This document shows positions 46,363-58,312 of a stretch of DNA of 64,000 nt, in pieces. The notes below the pieces were generated by a model. The model was not told where the DNA came from and ran no database searches. It saw only the letters and a list, made by a program, of their open reading frames with translations. The stretch is from Heterotrichella gracilis (Eukaryota; Sar; Xanthophyceae; Tribonematales; Xanthonemataceae), in contig JAULBX010031260.1 in assembly GCA_032358255.1 (NCBI GenBank), forward strand, positions 1 to 64,000. Direction: 5' to 3'. Made by a program: the position numbers and the translations under genes. How positions within the stretch are numbered: position 1 is the stretch's first letter; each line of letters begins with the position of its first letter.

Positions 46363-47337
46363 CTGAGATGACCAGTGTGGTAATATTATATTATATTCAC
46401 GCCGTATTGGCAATGGGTCCACGTTTGTATTTTATAGCCTATTGTTGGAACACTGCCACAGGCTGTACATTCATCAATATGATTGTTGCTTTTAAAAATT
46501 TGGCAGCATTTTCTTTTTGGCTGCGCAGCACTTTTTGACAGATGCTGGAGCAATCCATTGGCTTTGATTTTCAAATATTGTCAAGACGGGAACGCGATTC
46601 CCTTGATCCAAAGTAGACCTTTCTCCTTTGCAGCATTGAAAATATGAAGAGCTTCAAGCAGGGGCTTCATATCCATTGCCACGTGGTAACATGAGGGGTG
46701 TAGTCTAGTTGGTATAAACAGATGTTTACAATAAATGCAGCATAAATGCAGCTGCTGTTACTTCATTTGACAAACAATCACGATAATGATTGTTTGTCAA
46801 ATGTTTTTTGACTTTTTTTTTTTCAATATCATAACAATCGGCACAGTTTACCCTTAAATAGTGAAGGACTTGTCATGCTTGGAATTTGAACGTATATCAA
46901 AATGGAAAAAGCGGTACACCGCTGGCCACAAAACTGTTAGCAGAATCATTATGCCCACAAAAAACCCCAACCCTTGTGCTAAATGCAGTTGCATTTAGCA
47001 ACGCCAAAACATTTACAAACAAGATTCAGACGCACTGCCCTATTAAGAGCATACCAATGTCCTTGCAATATGCGCCTGGCCTGGCCCATGCACAGAAGCA
47101 GCTGCACCACGCCACACATATGCCCACAGTGACTCGACCATCACTCATGGTCATGAGCCCCTTGCAATTTCCCAAGTACCAGATCGAATTGCCATCGCTT
47201 CCAGCGTGTAATGCAACAACAACAGAGGGATTCAGTGAGTATCAGCCAGAGGGCCTGCCCCCGCCAATATCCAAGACCCCCTCCAAACCCTAAACACCAA
47301 CAACACATCCCCACCGCTATCCTCGCTCCCACCAACC
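46363..47337. other. Convergent intergenic region with a strong hairpin
   Basis: The glycosyltransferase-like gene (+) and the small membrane-protein gene (-) converge here. The region is AT-rich. Its main feature is the hairpin at 46764-46803, listed separately. Telomere-like AAACCCTAAAC occurs at 47284-47294. Confidence 0.5.
46764..46823 (+). terminator. Perfect 17-bp hairpin followed by T-runs
   Basis: CATTTGACAAACAATCA and its exact reverse complement are separated by the 6-nt loop CGATAA, followed at once by TTTTTTGACTTTTTTTTTTT. This is the shape of an intrinsic terminator or a Pol III end. In a nuclear genome it could be a 3'-end signal, a MITE-type palindrome, or an insertion of organellar or bacterial origin. 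The structure is certain; the function is not. Confidence 0.6.
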
Positions 47338-49882
47338 CTACACTACATCACCGCCGCCATCCTTGCCCCCGCCAAACTCCTCCTTTCCGCCTGGTCCCTG
47401 CTGCGCGCTTGCGTACTTGGCCTTGACATAGGGGGGGTACATCTTGACGAATGCAAAGGCAAGGAACAGGGCACCAAGGGGGATGACGTAGCCGAAAATT
47501 ATGTTGATGGCGCCGCCGCCGGTGTAGTGCTTGGTGACTCCTGTAACCTGCGGGGGTTAAGGGGGGGAGGGGGGTATTATTAGCGGGTTTTGCTGGGAAG
47601 TAGGGGGGGCGCTGTGAGGGGTGGTGCATGGGGTGCGCATGCGTGAGGGGGGCCATGTGTCTGGTTGTCGAGTGTGTGCTTTAAACAACATCAATCGACA
47701 GAGACTCATCTCACAAACTATATGAAGTGAAACACAAGAAACATGTATTTTATGTAAGATTACCCCAGCCACCTCATTTTGTCTTTGATTAACCATCCTG
47801 TCACGCAGATTAATTGTATCATTGCAAGTCCGTACCACTCCGCAGCCTGCCATGATGCCAAACGCCAGCACAAACGCGGCTGTGATGTGCATGTTGATCA
47901 TCACAAACAGGGGGCTGGACCACGCCTCCTCGGGGGTGCTGTCCTTGGCTGTGTCCATGGTGAAAGGGCGCTTGAACACCAGTGTGGCCTGCAGGGGTAG
48001 GGTTTTGTTAGGGTCGAGGTTAGGGTTTAGGGTGTCCCTGGCTGTGTCCATGGTAAAGGGGCATTTGAACACCAGGGTAACCTGCAAGTGTAGGATTTGC
48101 TAGGGTTTAGGTTGGGGTTTAGGTGTCCTTAGCTGTGTCCATGGCAAAGGGTTTTGTTAGGGTTGCGGTTAGGGTTGAGCTTGCCCCTAAAAACCAAAAC
48201 CCTAACAATATAGTATACCCCTACCACCACACCCTAACACAGGAGGGGGTGATAAGTCACAGTGCAAAGAGGCACAAGGCCTTCCTGCACACCAACGCGG
48301 TCCAGCAATGGACAGACCAAAAACCCTCCTGAAATCCTTCTAACCGCAAGACCCTAAACCCTAAAGGATGGGCGCACGTACCAGCGCAAGGACGCACAGG
48401 GCGCCCATGCCCAGGCACCCCCACCAGCGGCGGACGGGCTTTCACCCTAAAAACCCTAAACCCTAGCAGGAGGGTGCGATACTTACCAGCGAAAAGATGA
48501 ACAGGGCGCCCATACCCAGGCACCCCCACCAGCGGTGTATGAAATTCTCTGTCGACTGGTCACTTGCATACAGGGTCACCATCATGGATCCATACATCAC
48601 CAGCAGCAACACATCCAAGCGCTTGGGCCACACCTGCGCAGGGAGGATGAGACAGGGTTGGGGGAGGGTTGACTCAGTCGGTTGAGAGAGGAGTTGTTGA
48701 GGACCACATAGGGCTGGGGAGGTTGACAAGAAGCAAAAGTTGCCTTTTTATTTTCTTTGCAAATTGCTGAGCAAACTGAGAGGCGTGCAACGGGCAGGGC
48801 GAACATGTATGTAGGCAAGCCACGGTGTGGGGGTCGAGGTTCGTGCAGTCTCTCGCCCTTGACTGTGTGGTTTGCATTGAACAGCAGCCCGCTCACCACG
48901 ATGGTGTCAGCTGAAAGGTGTGGTGACCAGCAGGCAATGCAGAGGTCTCACAGGGCAGTGCACAAGAGGGTGGAGAGCTGCGCAACGAGGCACATATGCT
49001 CGTGTGGGGAAAGTGCGCAACCCTAAGTTAGGTCAGGATCAAGTCAGCCTTGCCTTGACGGTGTGGTTTGCTTTAAACAGCAGCCCGCTGAGCACGATGG
49101 TGACTGCTGAGAAGATGGTGGCCAGCAGGCAATGGAGAGGTGGTCACAGGACAATGCACAAGAGGGTGGAGAGCTGCGCAACGAGGCGCATATGCTCATG
49201 TTGCAAGGTGCGCAACCCTAAATTAGGTCACGATCAAGTCAGCCTTGCCTTGACGGTGTGGTTTGCGTTAAACAGCAGCCCGCTGAGCACGATGGTGACT
49301 GCTGAGAAGATGGTGGCTAGCAGGAAGGCAGTCTTGGTCTTCTCTTGCTGCAGGGGGCACACCAGCAAAAGTGAGTGTAAGGGGTCTGCAGGCGATGGTA
49401 GAGGGCGGGGAGATGGGTGTGGGTCAGGTAACCATGTGCACTCTACCTCTTCCATATCACAGTGCTGTGGCAGGGAAGTATGGGTACTGATGCTTGCTCT
49501 GGAAGCCTTTGGTACAACTGTGGGGTGCGCTGTGTATGGTGCACTGCAGTGGATGTGCTTGGGGGTACAAGCACTTCACTGGAGTTGGGTGTTAACAATA
49601 GGTTCATATACGTAGAGGCATGATGAGGTGGGGTGAACAAGGATGAGAGGAGGCCACTTGGAATTGCAATGTGCTCTGTGTAAGAGAGTGCAATGTGGAG
49701 TGTACCGGCACACAGTCTGACTGACAGTAGGGTACAGGTTGGTAACCTACGTAGAGCGAGGTGACCAAGATGAGTGGCAGCCACTGCGATATCCGCTGAA
49801 GCTTCTGGAGCTTGTGAAGCACGTCAGGGTCACGAGACTGGTACCCTTCCACCCGCCCAAGGAGGCGACGCAGGATGGCCAT
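47338..49882 (-). CDS. Polytopic membrane protein, 5 exons, family uncertain
   Basis: Exons: 49882-49751, 49347-49249, 48633-48487, 47988-47836, 47547-47338, all in phase 0, giving 246 residues from the ATG at 49882. After a basic, hydrophilic 32-residue N-terminus come about five or six hydrophobic helices (WLPLILVTSLY; TAFLLATIFSAVTIVLSGLL; LDVLLLVMYGSMMVTLYA; LGMGALFIFSL; ITAAFVLAFGIMAG; IIFGYVIPLGALFLAFAFV). The C-terminal tail is Gly/Lys-rich. The segment KRPFTMDTAKDSTPEEAW followed by SPLF..N resembles a signature in uncharacterised bacterial inner-membrane proteins (PFT..YA....PxxxW..PxF...N). Intron 2 may use a GC donor (AAG|GCAAGG), though GT three bases earlier is possible. Function unknown. 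Confidence 0.7.
47989..48150 (-). repeat. Ghost copies of exon 4 start of the small membrane-protein gene
   Basis: The exon start (GCTGTGTCCATGGTGAAAGG... CCTGCAG acceptor) is repeated at about 48029-48094 and, shorter, at 48126-48150. TTAGGGTTTAGGGTG-type motifs sit between the copies. The repeat unit therefore contains both exon and intron. Confidence 0.8.
48368..48440 (-). repeat. Ghost copy of exon 3 end of the small membrane-protein gene
   Basis: CGTACCAGCGCAAGGACG..CAGGGCGCCCATGCCCAGGC matches the real exon end at 48483-48530 (TTACCAGCGAAAAGATGAACAGG). The frame is altered. CCTAAAAACCCTAAACCCTA lies between ghost and exon. Confidence 0.75.
48850..49347 (-). repeat. 195-bp tandem repeat, three copies, containing exon 2
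   Basis: The segment CCTTGACGGTGTGGTTTGC starts at 49050 and 49245, and a more diverged copy starts near 48855, giving a period of about 195 bp. Each copy contains the exon 2 sequence plus intron sequence including GTGGAGAGCTGCGCAACGAGG. Only the copy at 49249-49347 joins in frame with a good acceptor. Confidence 0.8.
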
Positions 49883-51086
49883 GGCTGGGTGCTGGTGGTG
49901 GGTGGGTGGGTGGGTGGCAAGGCCCCAACCACTAATCCAAGGGCTGGGTCTTATGGAAACGTGGGGGCAAAGACGAGAAGAACAAGACGTGCCTCACAGC
50001 GTGTGTAGTGTGCGTAAAGTTGCCAGCTGTGTGAATTGTGCTCCAACTGAACACGGTGGGTGTACTGCCGAGTTGTTGTTTTATTACACAGGAAGTATAC
50101 CGCCGTTTGGTTGTTTCCTTGCTTGACCAACGTCCTGGTTACGGACTTTAGCTTGTGGTCCGCGGCTTTGCTGAACATATAGTCGTTGATACCTGTTGAA
50201 ACCCGTGCTTTTTGGAGGAGCCGAATTCTGAGGCCGCGTGCCCAATTTTCCGACACCAAGTTAACGTCACCCAGGCCGTGGCCGTGGCATCGACACCAGA
50301 TGGGGCAAAGGGCGAAGGATTGCAGACGTTTGTAGCGACAGTGTATGAATTAAGAAGCAACGTCCCTCACCAGTCTGTCACTCACTCCCGCCAGGAGTAC
50401 AGAACTTTCCCGCCATGTGCGAATGTTGCACAATTACCACAACACTACTGCGCGACAGCATCCTTGTAGGCTTCAGAAACAGTGCAGTGGCTGTATAACG
50501 ATCCAGCCCTGTGCGATTGTCTCATGCCTACATATGCATGCATGCCAAAAAGGAAATTGAATAAAACATTTGATGCAGTAAAACTTACGGTGCATGCCAG
50601 GGCATGCATACAACAACCGCTGCATGCCAACACATGCCATGCTGCTGCTGGAAAGCGTCCTGGTGAAAGGTGTGGCATGTGGTTGGCATGCAGGCGATTG
50701 GTAAAAAATGTAGATCGGAGAAGACTTGAAAATGGTCCAATTTGGGTTGAAGTTGGAAACGGCAAACCAAACCAAAACACGATGTGAATAAAGGTGTGCA
50801 TTGCACCTAAAATTGACGGTGACACTACTTCCACCACGGTGTCAACACAACTCTAGGCATAAAAAACATGGATACTGAACTAGTAAACAAATGCTGACAT
50901 GGGGTACAACACACTCGTCAGAGTGCAAGGAAGGGTTGCAATGGCCAGCCACACCACAGTGTTCTACCACATGTTCACAGGGTACCGAAGGTGGCTGGCC
51001 ATGTTGCGAGTACTGGGGTTGCTGTTCCGACCAAGACTGCTATATAGAGAAGGTTTGGCTGCCCAACAACTCTGAACCAAGAGCCC
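49883..51086. other. Intergenic region between two membrane-protein genes
   Basis: About 1.2 kb between the stop of the upstream minus-strand gene (51087) and the start of the next (49882). It begins with a (TGGG)n run near 49900. Several GCATGC palindromes occur at 50535-50700. No gene recognised. Confidence 0.45.
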
Positions 51087-53798
51087 TTACACTTTGCTAG
51101 TGGCTACCACCACCATCTCGAGGAGATTCCACAACAGGGCTGCAGCAGCTGCCACCACCCCCACGCCAGCCAGCGTCACTGACCCTCCAGCCGGCGCCCC
51201 ATGCTGGCGCTCCAACATGGCACCGTGGCGGTTGGCAAAGAGGACGCGTGCGTGCGCTTCCACGTGGTACACGCACGCTGAGGTGGCGCCCACCCCAAGC
51301 ACCATCTGCATGGATGGGAGGGCATGGTGAGATGGCATGAAGAGAACGAGGCTCCCCAAGCAGAATTTGGAAGGACGGGAACCTGATCTGTCATGACATC
51401 TACTTGAAGTTCCGGCTTCATGTGCTCTGCAGTCCGTGTCGTGTACCTTTCTCCATGGCACAGGTTCCAAGATGCAAAGCGGCCCCGTCTTCAGAGCAGG
51501 CCCCGCACCATCACATTCCACCGCAGCGTGAAAGCCCCACAGACTCAGAACAAATGGCAAAGCCACCCCATCTCCATCGGGGGGAAGACCACGCACCATT
51601 ACAAACCAGCGCAGCGCGATGCACTTGGCCCCGTCTGGCATCGGCAAGGGGGGGAGCATAGTGACAGCTCCCAACACGGTGTTCACCCACGAAAAGGCTG
51701 GCTCCAAAAACTGGCTGGGGTCGGGCGAAATCTCCTCTAGTACAGCACAACACCGCTGGTTGGTTATCCAGCCGGTGAGGAGGAATGTGGTCAGGATGGA
51801 GGGTAGGTGATTGGTGAAGCTCAGCCTGCACGGCACAGGAAAACCCTGGGTTTGGGGCTCAGAGTTTGGGGTCCATGGCGCTGATGCGCCTCAACTGATG
51901 CGTGACGAACAGTGCATGCATGCATGTCACGAGCGAGGACTTTTGCTGACAACGGCAATGCAATGGTCCACGTGGCGCCCAAAAAGCACACACTGCGGTG
52001 CAGGGATTTCCCTCCCTAGAGCTTCTGCTTGCCCAGCCATCCTGGCTGGCTACCGTATGGTGCCCTGGTGCGAGCCAGTGCTCCCCTAACTCGGCCTTTG
52101 TGCGATCCCTTTCTCCTTTCTTTCCTTTAGGATAATCCCCTAGGGTTTCACTCCTCACCTGGCACCCAGGTACGCCACCGCCAGGAAGAGCACCGATGTC
52201 GAAAACAGCCAGAAGACCATGTGCAGGGGCCCCTGGCGGTCCATCATCATGAGCGGGTGGGTCATGGTCAGGCAGGCGCCCATGGTGCCAAACGCCACGC
52301 GGGTCACATACAGGAAGGGCTGGCGCCACCTGGCAAACAGAGGGTGGGACTACGTTATATCTTCATTAGAAATTCGATAATTTAATCATTAAATTTTCTT
52401 CAGCGGTCAGCGGTGTAGCATGAAGGTCTGGCACCAACTGGCAGCAGGATGGTCTATCAAGTATGGGGTGGCACTATCTGGCGAACAGGGTGATCCTACT
52501 TATGGCCAATTGCTGGTTTTCAATAAATAGTGATAAGTGGTGGCCAGTGCCTAGTAGGTGGTGATGTCGTTGCAATTGGCCTCCTTGTGCCCCCATGCGT
52601 GCCGTGCCGTGCATGCCATGGTGTTGCGCACGCCATGGCGCTGATGCAGGACCACAGCTGGGAGCGAACCAGCTGGAGGATGAGTGCGTGCATGCTGTGG
52701 CTGTGTGGGCAGTAAAATTGCAAGAAGTGTGTGATGTCGTGTGGACTTGCTGATTAAAGCACCCCCGCAGCCGGACCATGCCCCATGCCGTCATTATAAA
52801 AAAAGAAAAACAAGGTATATTTCCGGGGGGAAATAGTAATTCCTATGCCATGCATTCCCATGCTACCCCATGCCAGCTTACCCTGGGTAGTCTTTCCTGC
52901 GCGTCGCCGCAGCGCACACAAAGAGCAGCCCCATGATGGCCGCAAACAGCGCCATGCGTGCCCTCAGCCCCTCGCTCACCCGCACACAGTCCCGCAGCGC
53001 CAGCAGCATCACGCCGGTTCCGTGCAGCGCTGTGTAGAAATCTGCCTTGACGGACTTGGCGTTGGCCTCCTGCCAGTAGCTGCGCTCCAGGCTGGATACA
53101 AGCGTGGGTGAGTGAGACCCTAACGGAACCCTACTGCAGGGTTTACTGGGCGGTGATGGTGTACCCCGGGCCAGCGCTGGGTGAGGGCTGGTCAGGGTTT
53201 CCAGGGTTGCACAGGAGGGATGTGCTTTGAGGTAGCACCCAGGTGCACCTTTGGTGGGTGGGTGTGGGAGGCTGGTGCAAGGCCTGCATTGCCAGCTGCC
53301 GTGCCAGTTGCAGACACTGTACTGCCGTCATCCTAATAACGGACTTCCTCTGACGGCGTGATGGGGATGGGTGTACACGTAAGTGTGTTGCCTGCCTATC
53401 CCATTATCCCATGCACTCATTTAGGGTTGAAAGTTGGGTTTATAAGGAACCCAACCCAGGTGCCCACCCAAACGGCGGAGACGCGGATTGGGCTATCCTA
53501 GAAACCCTCCCTACAGCCACAATGCCCTTGCAACCCGTGACCCTCCAAGCTTTACTGGTAGCAAGGTTCAACGATCTCTGAGCGTGATAGCTGCTTTTGG
53601 GAACCTTTTACCTCTCCCCTCTGGCAGGTCACTACAGACATGGGGTGCAACCCACACACCCACCCATCCACCAACCCACCCACACCTGGCATCGTCGAAG
53701 TGCAGAGTCCAAGCGTTCATCGTAAGACATGACGGGGAATGAGGATCAGGCGGCCTTGGAGGGGAGGGTTCAACTTCACCTTCGGCTCCATCGGCCAT
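51087..53798 (-). CDS. Polytopic membrane protein, 5 exons, unrecognised
   Basis: Exons: 53798-53686, 53091-52882, 52329-52159, 51825-51447, 51305-51087. Phases fit, giving 363 residues. The N-terminal 35 residues are acidic and Pro-rich and probably cytosolic. Then follow about eight hydrophobic segments, for example ALHGTGVMLLAL, MALFAAIMGLLFVCAAA, MVFWLFSTSVLFLAVAYLG, ILTTFLLTGWI, TVLGAVTMLPPL and GVGVVAAAAALLWNLL. A cluster THPLMMMDRQGPLH could lie in a loop. The exon 4 to exon 5 intron is also open in frame, so an unspliced longer form is possible. It lies upstream of the other membrane-protein gene on the same strand, but I see no clear relation between the two. Function unknown. Confidence 0.65.
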
Positions 53799-54451
53799 GA
53801 TTATGAGTTTGAGTATAAGTTTGGGATGCCGCAAGGACAAGACACTGCTTCCTTAACAACGCGGTCGGACCCTCAAGTCTTTATAGAACGTGTTCTAGCT
53901 AGGTTGTTCTGCCAACTTTTACGTGTGTGTTGATCAGTGTCCGAGGCAGTATTATTTTGGAGGGGCAGAATGCAGAATACTTTCGGCAGAATTCGGCAGA
54001 ATTCATTTTCTGGATAAATACCCCCCTATTTATTGGGCAATATTGTTTTAACGTGTTTAATTGCATGTACAGTGCCCACGGCAACTTATGGGACACCCAC
54101 TGCGCCATTTCTGGGATATTTTCCTTACAAATCAGTGCATGTCCACAATACATAATGATAATAAGCATGTTCAATCCCTTGTTGAGCCTCGCTGGCACTA
54201 CATAACATACATCCAAGCCCTTTTGAGTGAGCGAGTGTTCCACGCGAACACTGTTGAATGAGGACAAACGACGCGCCGTTCTCAACGTTTATAAAATAAA
54301 GCGTTTATTTCAATAAATAAATCGAGATTCCAAATAACCCAAAAACCCATGACTACCTGAACCTTGACAACCTGACCCTTGACTTCAGCTTGCGTTCGAT
54401 GTGTTGATACCATCTTTTCAGCTGAACAAATATTTCCCCATCCACACCGCC
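53799..54451. promoter_or_regulatory. Bidirectional promoter region (membrane protein / chlorophyllase 1)
   Basis: Two start codons face away from each other across 653 bp. A TATA-like TTTATAAAAT at 54288-54297 lies 155 bp before the chlorophyllase ATG, followed by an AATAAAGCGTTTATT palindrome. A repeated TCGGCAGAATT pair occurs at 53982-54002. Confidence 0.45.
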
Positions 54452-57158
54452 ATGGCTCGTTTCCAAGCTGTCGTGTTGGCCTGCCTGGCCCTGGCCATCA
54501 CCTCCGCGTCGGCGCGATCTGTGGCTGGGTCAAAGCCAGGATGCACACTTGAGGCACAAGTGAACGGCCTCCTCAATGTCAGCACCACCACCCACTGCGA
54601 GTCCAGCCTCAAAAAGACCATGAAGTTCCTGCCACCACTGCCCATTAACTGCTCCTGCACCACCGGGAATATTACTGACGAATATACGTTGAGCATCCAG
54701 CTGACACTTCCAGACAAGGACTGCGTAGGGCTTGAGGGCAAGATCCGCAAGGAGAAGACCCCAATAATAGTCTTCTTCCACGGCGTGGGCGGCAATGTGT
54801 TGGTGCGCCTCGCTGTTCACGTGGGCATTCACGTGTTAGGGTTTGCCTTGGTTTCAAAAGGCTAGCAACGCTGGAGGTTCGCTGCCTGTCGTCTCTGTGG
54901 ACAGTGTCAGCTACAAGAGGATGGGTTTTAACTTGCCGCTCGTGTACGGGTGTTTGTGGTGATAGCCGTGCGGCCATGTGTGCCAACCCTAATGGCATGC
55001 CCCCAACCACCTCCGCAGCTCAACTCCAACTCCTACCTCGAGTACGCCACCGCCGCCGCTACCGCTGGCTACGCCTTCGTGCAGTACGACGTTGTGGGTG
55101 GTCTTGCAGAGGGCTTGGGCTTTGTGTACGACGTAGTGGAGGTGAGGGTGGCGTGTGACCCTAACCCTAACCCTAACCATGGGGGAACCTGTCGCTGTGA
55201 CTGTGGCTGCCGCCCAACGGAGGTTGCAGCTTAGGAGGTTGCAGCATTTTCTGGAATAGGGCACTGGGCCCCTCTTCCCCCTTGCAGCGCCTGCAAGTTG
55301 CTTTCTGCCTCAGCCCTGATGCTCAAACCCCAGTGCTGACACTGTACAGCGCTGGCACTCATCGACACACGCACTTTCTCTACACCATTTGCTGCATGAG
55401 AGCCATGCAGTAACTTGTAGTGCAGTACAGAGCAACTGGACTGCACTGCGTTGTGCAAAGTTGCACCAACAGGGAACCCTACCCTAGGGTTTTGCCCACC
55501 GCTTGCATACCTGCACATTTGCCGCACGCTCGATGAACATCGTGGCCTTCTTACTTGTTGGTCAAAGCCACCTACCTTCTTCTCCCTCTACCACCTCCCC
55601 CAGGCCGAGTTCCTTGCCCCCCTTGTTGACTGGCTGAAGGAGCAGGACCTTGCAGCAAACTCACCCGCCTTCAACCGCCTAGACACAGAGGCGCTGTATA
55701 TGGCGGGGCACTCCAGGGGAGGGAAGATGGCGGCGTTCCACCTGGCTTCAGGTGGGTGGGTGAAAACAAGGGGTGTGTAGTAATATGCAAGTTTCCTGGC
55801 CATGGAAGGGAGGCCCGATAGCTGCGCTGCACCCGGCGGCAGGTGGGGGGAGGTGCACCAGCCAGGGGGCCAACCAGGCATTGCATGTGGGGCTGGGGGG
55901 AGAGGAGAAGCGGTGGGGGGATTGGCCATCCTGCTTTGCAACCCTGGAGTCATGTGATCATGTTGTTGCAATCGCACGGGCCTTGCTGCCTATTTTGTTG
56001 GCGATGTGGCTTTTGTCCCGTTGACTCTTGATGAGCGCCAGAGATGTGCGCTATTGTACCCCTACTCCAGTGATTGGAGTAGGGGTAGTGGAAGGTGGTT
56101 TTAGAGTGTGGCACTTCCCCTTCTCCAATCACTTACAACCTCCATTGCACACATTTTTGCATACAATGACACCCCACACCCCACCCTTGAACCATTCATT
56201 TTAGGCTCACAACCTGACAACCCCATCCCCGCTTGCCTCAGAGTTGGTCCCCGGGATTGAGGGCGCCTTCTTGATCGACCCCATCGATGACTCATGCTAC
56301 GCCCCCGCCGGGGAGTGCTACCCCTCAGCAATTGAGGCCCTTAACGCCACCGAAGCCGACATCTCAAATGTGGGCATCATCGGGGCTGCCAAGAAGGGGT
56401 GCTGCAACCCCGACCATGCCGACCCCCCTGCATGCAAGTTGAGCGGCAAGGCGTGCCTGGCATACGACTTTGAGGTGGGTGTGGGGGGAGATACATTTGA
56501 AGACATTCACATTGTGGGCGGTGATGGAAGTTTGTGCAAGCCGTTGAGCCTCTTCTGGTGAGGCATGGTTAGGGGTTGGCTAGGGTTTTGAGTGCTCTTT
56601 GAGGCAGGGTTGGGAGCCAATGTGTGATGTGATCCTCCCCTCCCGCCCTGTGCAGGACTTTGCCAACGTGACTGGCGCCAGCAACGTGACTGTGCTGCCG
56701 GTGGGCCACATGCAGTTTGCTGAGCTGGGGTGGATCAAGGGGAAGATCATGGACGGGATCTGCAAGGCGGACTGGCACACGACACACGCGGTGCGCATCT
56801 ACAGGTTACGCTAGACTGCAACACCCTGGGCGTAATCTATCCATTGGGTACCAGCCGCGATGGTGCAGTGTGCACATGTCTCGTGCATGTGCGCATGTCC
56901 CCGCTTGAGCATTCCACAGGAATGATCTTAGATGCATTGGCCGCGCCGCCGTACACTCCCCTGTTCACCCAAACCCTAAACCCTAAAACACCCCTCCCCC
57001 CTCCTCCCCTTACCTCCCTATATCCTCCCCTGCAGGCCGTGATCCACACTGCGGCCACCACGATGGTGGAGTTTTTTGCTGGGTCAGCATCCTTGGCATC
57101 CTTTCCCCTGGAAGGCTTGGTGGAGGAGGTGGGCACACGCGCTGTGGAGGCATCGTAG
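54452..57158 (+). CDS. CLH: Chlorophyllase-like alpha/beta hydrolase, copy 1, 6 exons
   Basis: Exons: 54452-54802, 55019-55141, 55604-55751, 56242-56474, 56656-56790, 57036-57158. Phases fit, giving 370 residues. Chlorophyllases remove phytol from chlorophyll. Seen: a hydrophobic signal-like N-terminus (MARFQAVVLACLALAITSAS), VFFHGVGGN (oxyanion region), the lipase box GHSRGG with nucleophile Ser195, LIDPIDD (probable acid Asp220) and GHMQF (His303). This is the chlorophyllase pattern. Many Asn-X-Ser/Thr sequons (NVS, NCS, NIT, NAT, NVT) fit passage through the ER, unlike a simple chloroplast transit peptide. Even cysteines suggest disulfides. The next gene is a tandem paralogue with identical lengths for exons 2-6. 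No exon ghosts were seen. Confidence 0.88.
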
Positions 57159-58312
57159 AGCCCGGTGTCCCACAGGGGCCCTGGGTGCATAGCGAGAGCT
57201 GCAAGGTGGGATTTGACGGGTCTCAAAATCGGGTGACTCATCTGAGTTTGTCACGCATGGATCCCAAATCCTGCATGATGACACCCTTGGCGCCACAGCA
57301 GCTTCCTTCTTTGCCATTGTGGGGCATGCTAGGAGGCAACGCACGAACATCCATGTATCATCTTCTCGATTCTTGATATACTTTGGTGGAAGTTGAATCA
57401 TCATTGATCGGTTACAAGCAAAAAACTGCTGCGTGCATGCCAGCTGGCAGTGGGCAACTAGAATTGGAATATTCGAATTTGAACTGCCAGTCAGCAGATC
57501 CATCCGCAAAATTTGTTGTTGTGCAGTACCACTATTCGCTTGTGGTACCACTGCATGTGCCCATATGGTATCACTGGGCAGAAGAGGCAAGGTTTATTGC
57601 TGCTGCGGAGCACCCGCCATGGCCAACGCCAGTGGGCATGTGGGGTGCAATAGGTCGTATTCTTTTTCAGATACTGTCACGATGACAGTGTCACCTCTCT
57701 ATTCGGTCTTTTGGTCTCCACTTTAGTCGTCATTTTACGCTGCTATTTGCACAGATTTATCTTTCGAACTGAGCTTTTGTGATACGATTCGTCATGTCTG
57801 TGCTTGTCAACATTTGTCGGCATTTTGCGGGCTTGTGGTGTGCTGCTGTTTGTCGGGGCATTTGTTTCTTCTTTCTTTCTTGATACTTTAATTTTGAAAA
57901 GCATTGGGGTGGCATTGCATTGTGCATGCATTTGTGTGTGACGCCCACGAGTGGCTTAGGTTACCTTTGTAAATTTCTTCGCATTCTGATTCACGTCACT
58001 AGCAAGAATGTGTATGTAACCCTGCCATGTAGTGGCGTGAACAATATGGGACCCATGTGCACACCCCCACTGGTGCAAGGGACTACATGGTTTGGACCAA
58101 GCTTTGTGCTGTACCCAAGAAAGATACTAGTCACTGGTGACCAGCCATCTGACCAACCCTAGCTTAGGGTTTGGGGTCCAGGGATCGGATTTTTGGGTCG
58201 ATTAATTTTCCATCGGATATAAATGGCACCTTTGCCCAGAAACACCCACTTATTTTTCAAGCTCACATCTTTGGTTGAGAGCATCCCTCTCGCTGAACAC
58301 CGTCACACCGCC
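57159..58312. promoter_or_regulatory. Intergenic region and promoter of chlorophyllase 2
   Basis: About 1.15 kb between the paralogues. A TATA-like ATATAAA at 58217-58223 lies about 90 bp before the ATG at 58313. The stretch from about 57700 to 57930 is T-rich. No gene is recognised. Confidence 0.5.

Noticed and set aside
51087-51836. Single 249-residue uninterrupted exon for the membrane-protein end
   Set aside because: The frame is open throughout, but a good donor at 51447 and acceptor at 51305 remove a hydrophilic stretch unlike the rest; the spliced form is preferred, the unspliced one remains possible.
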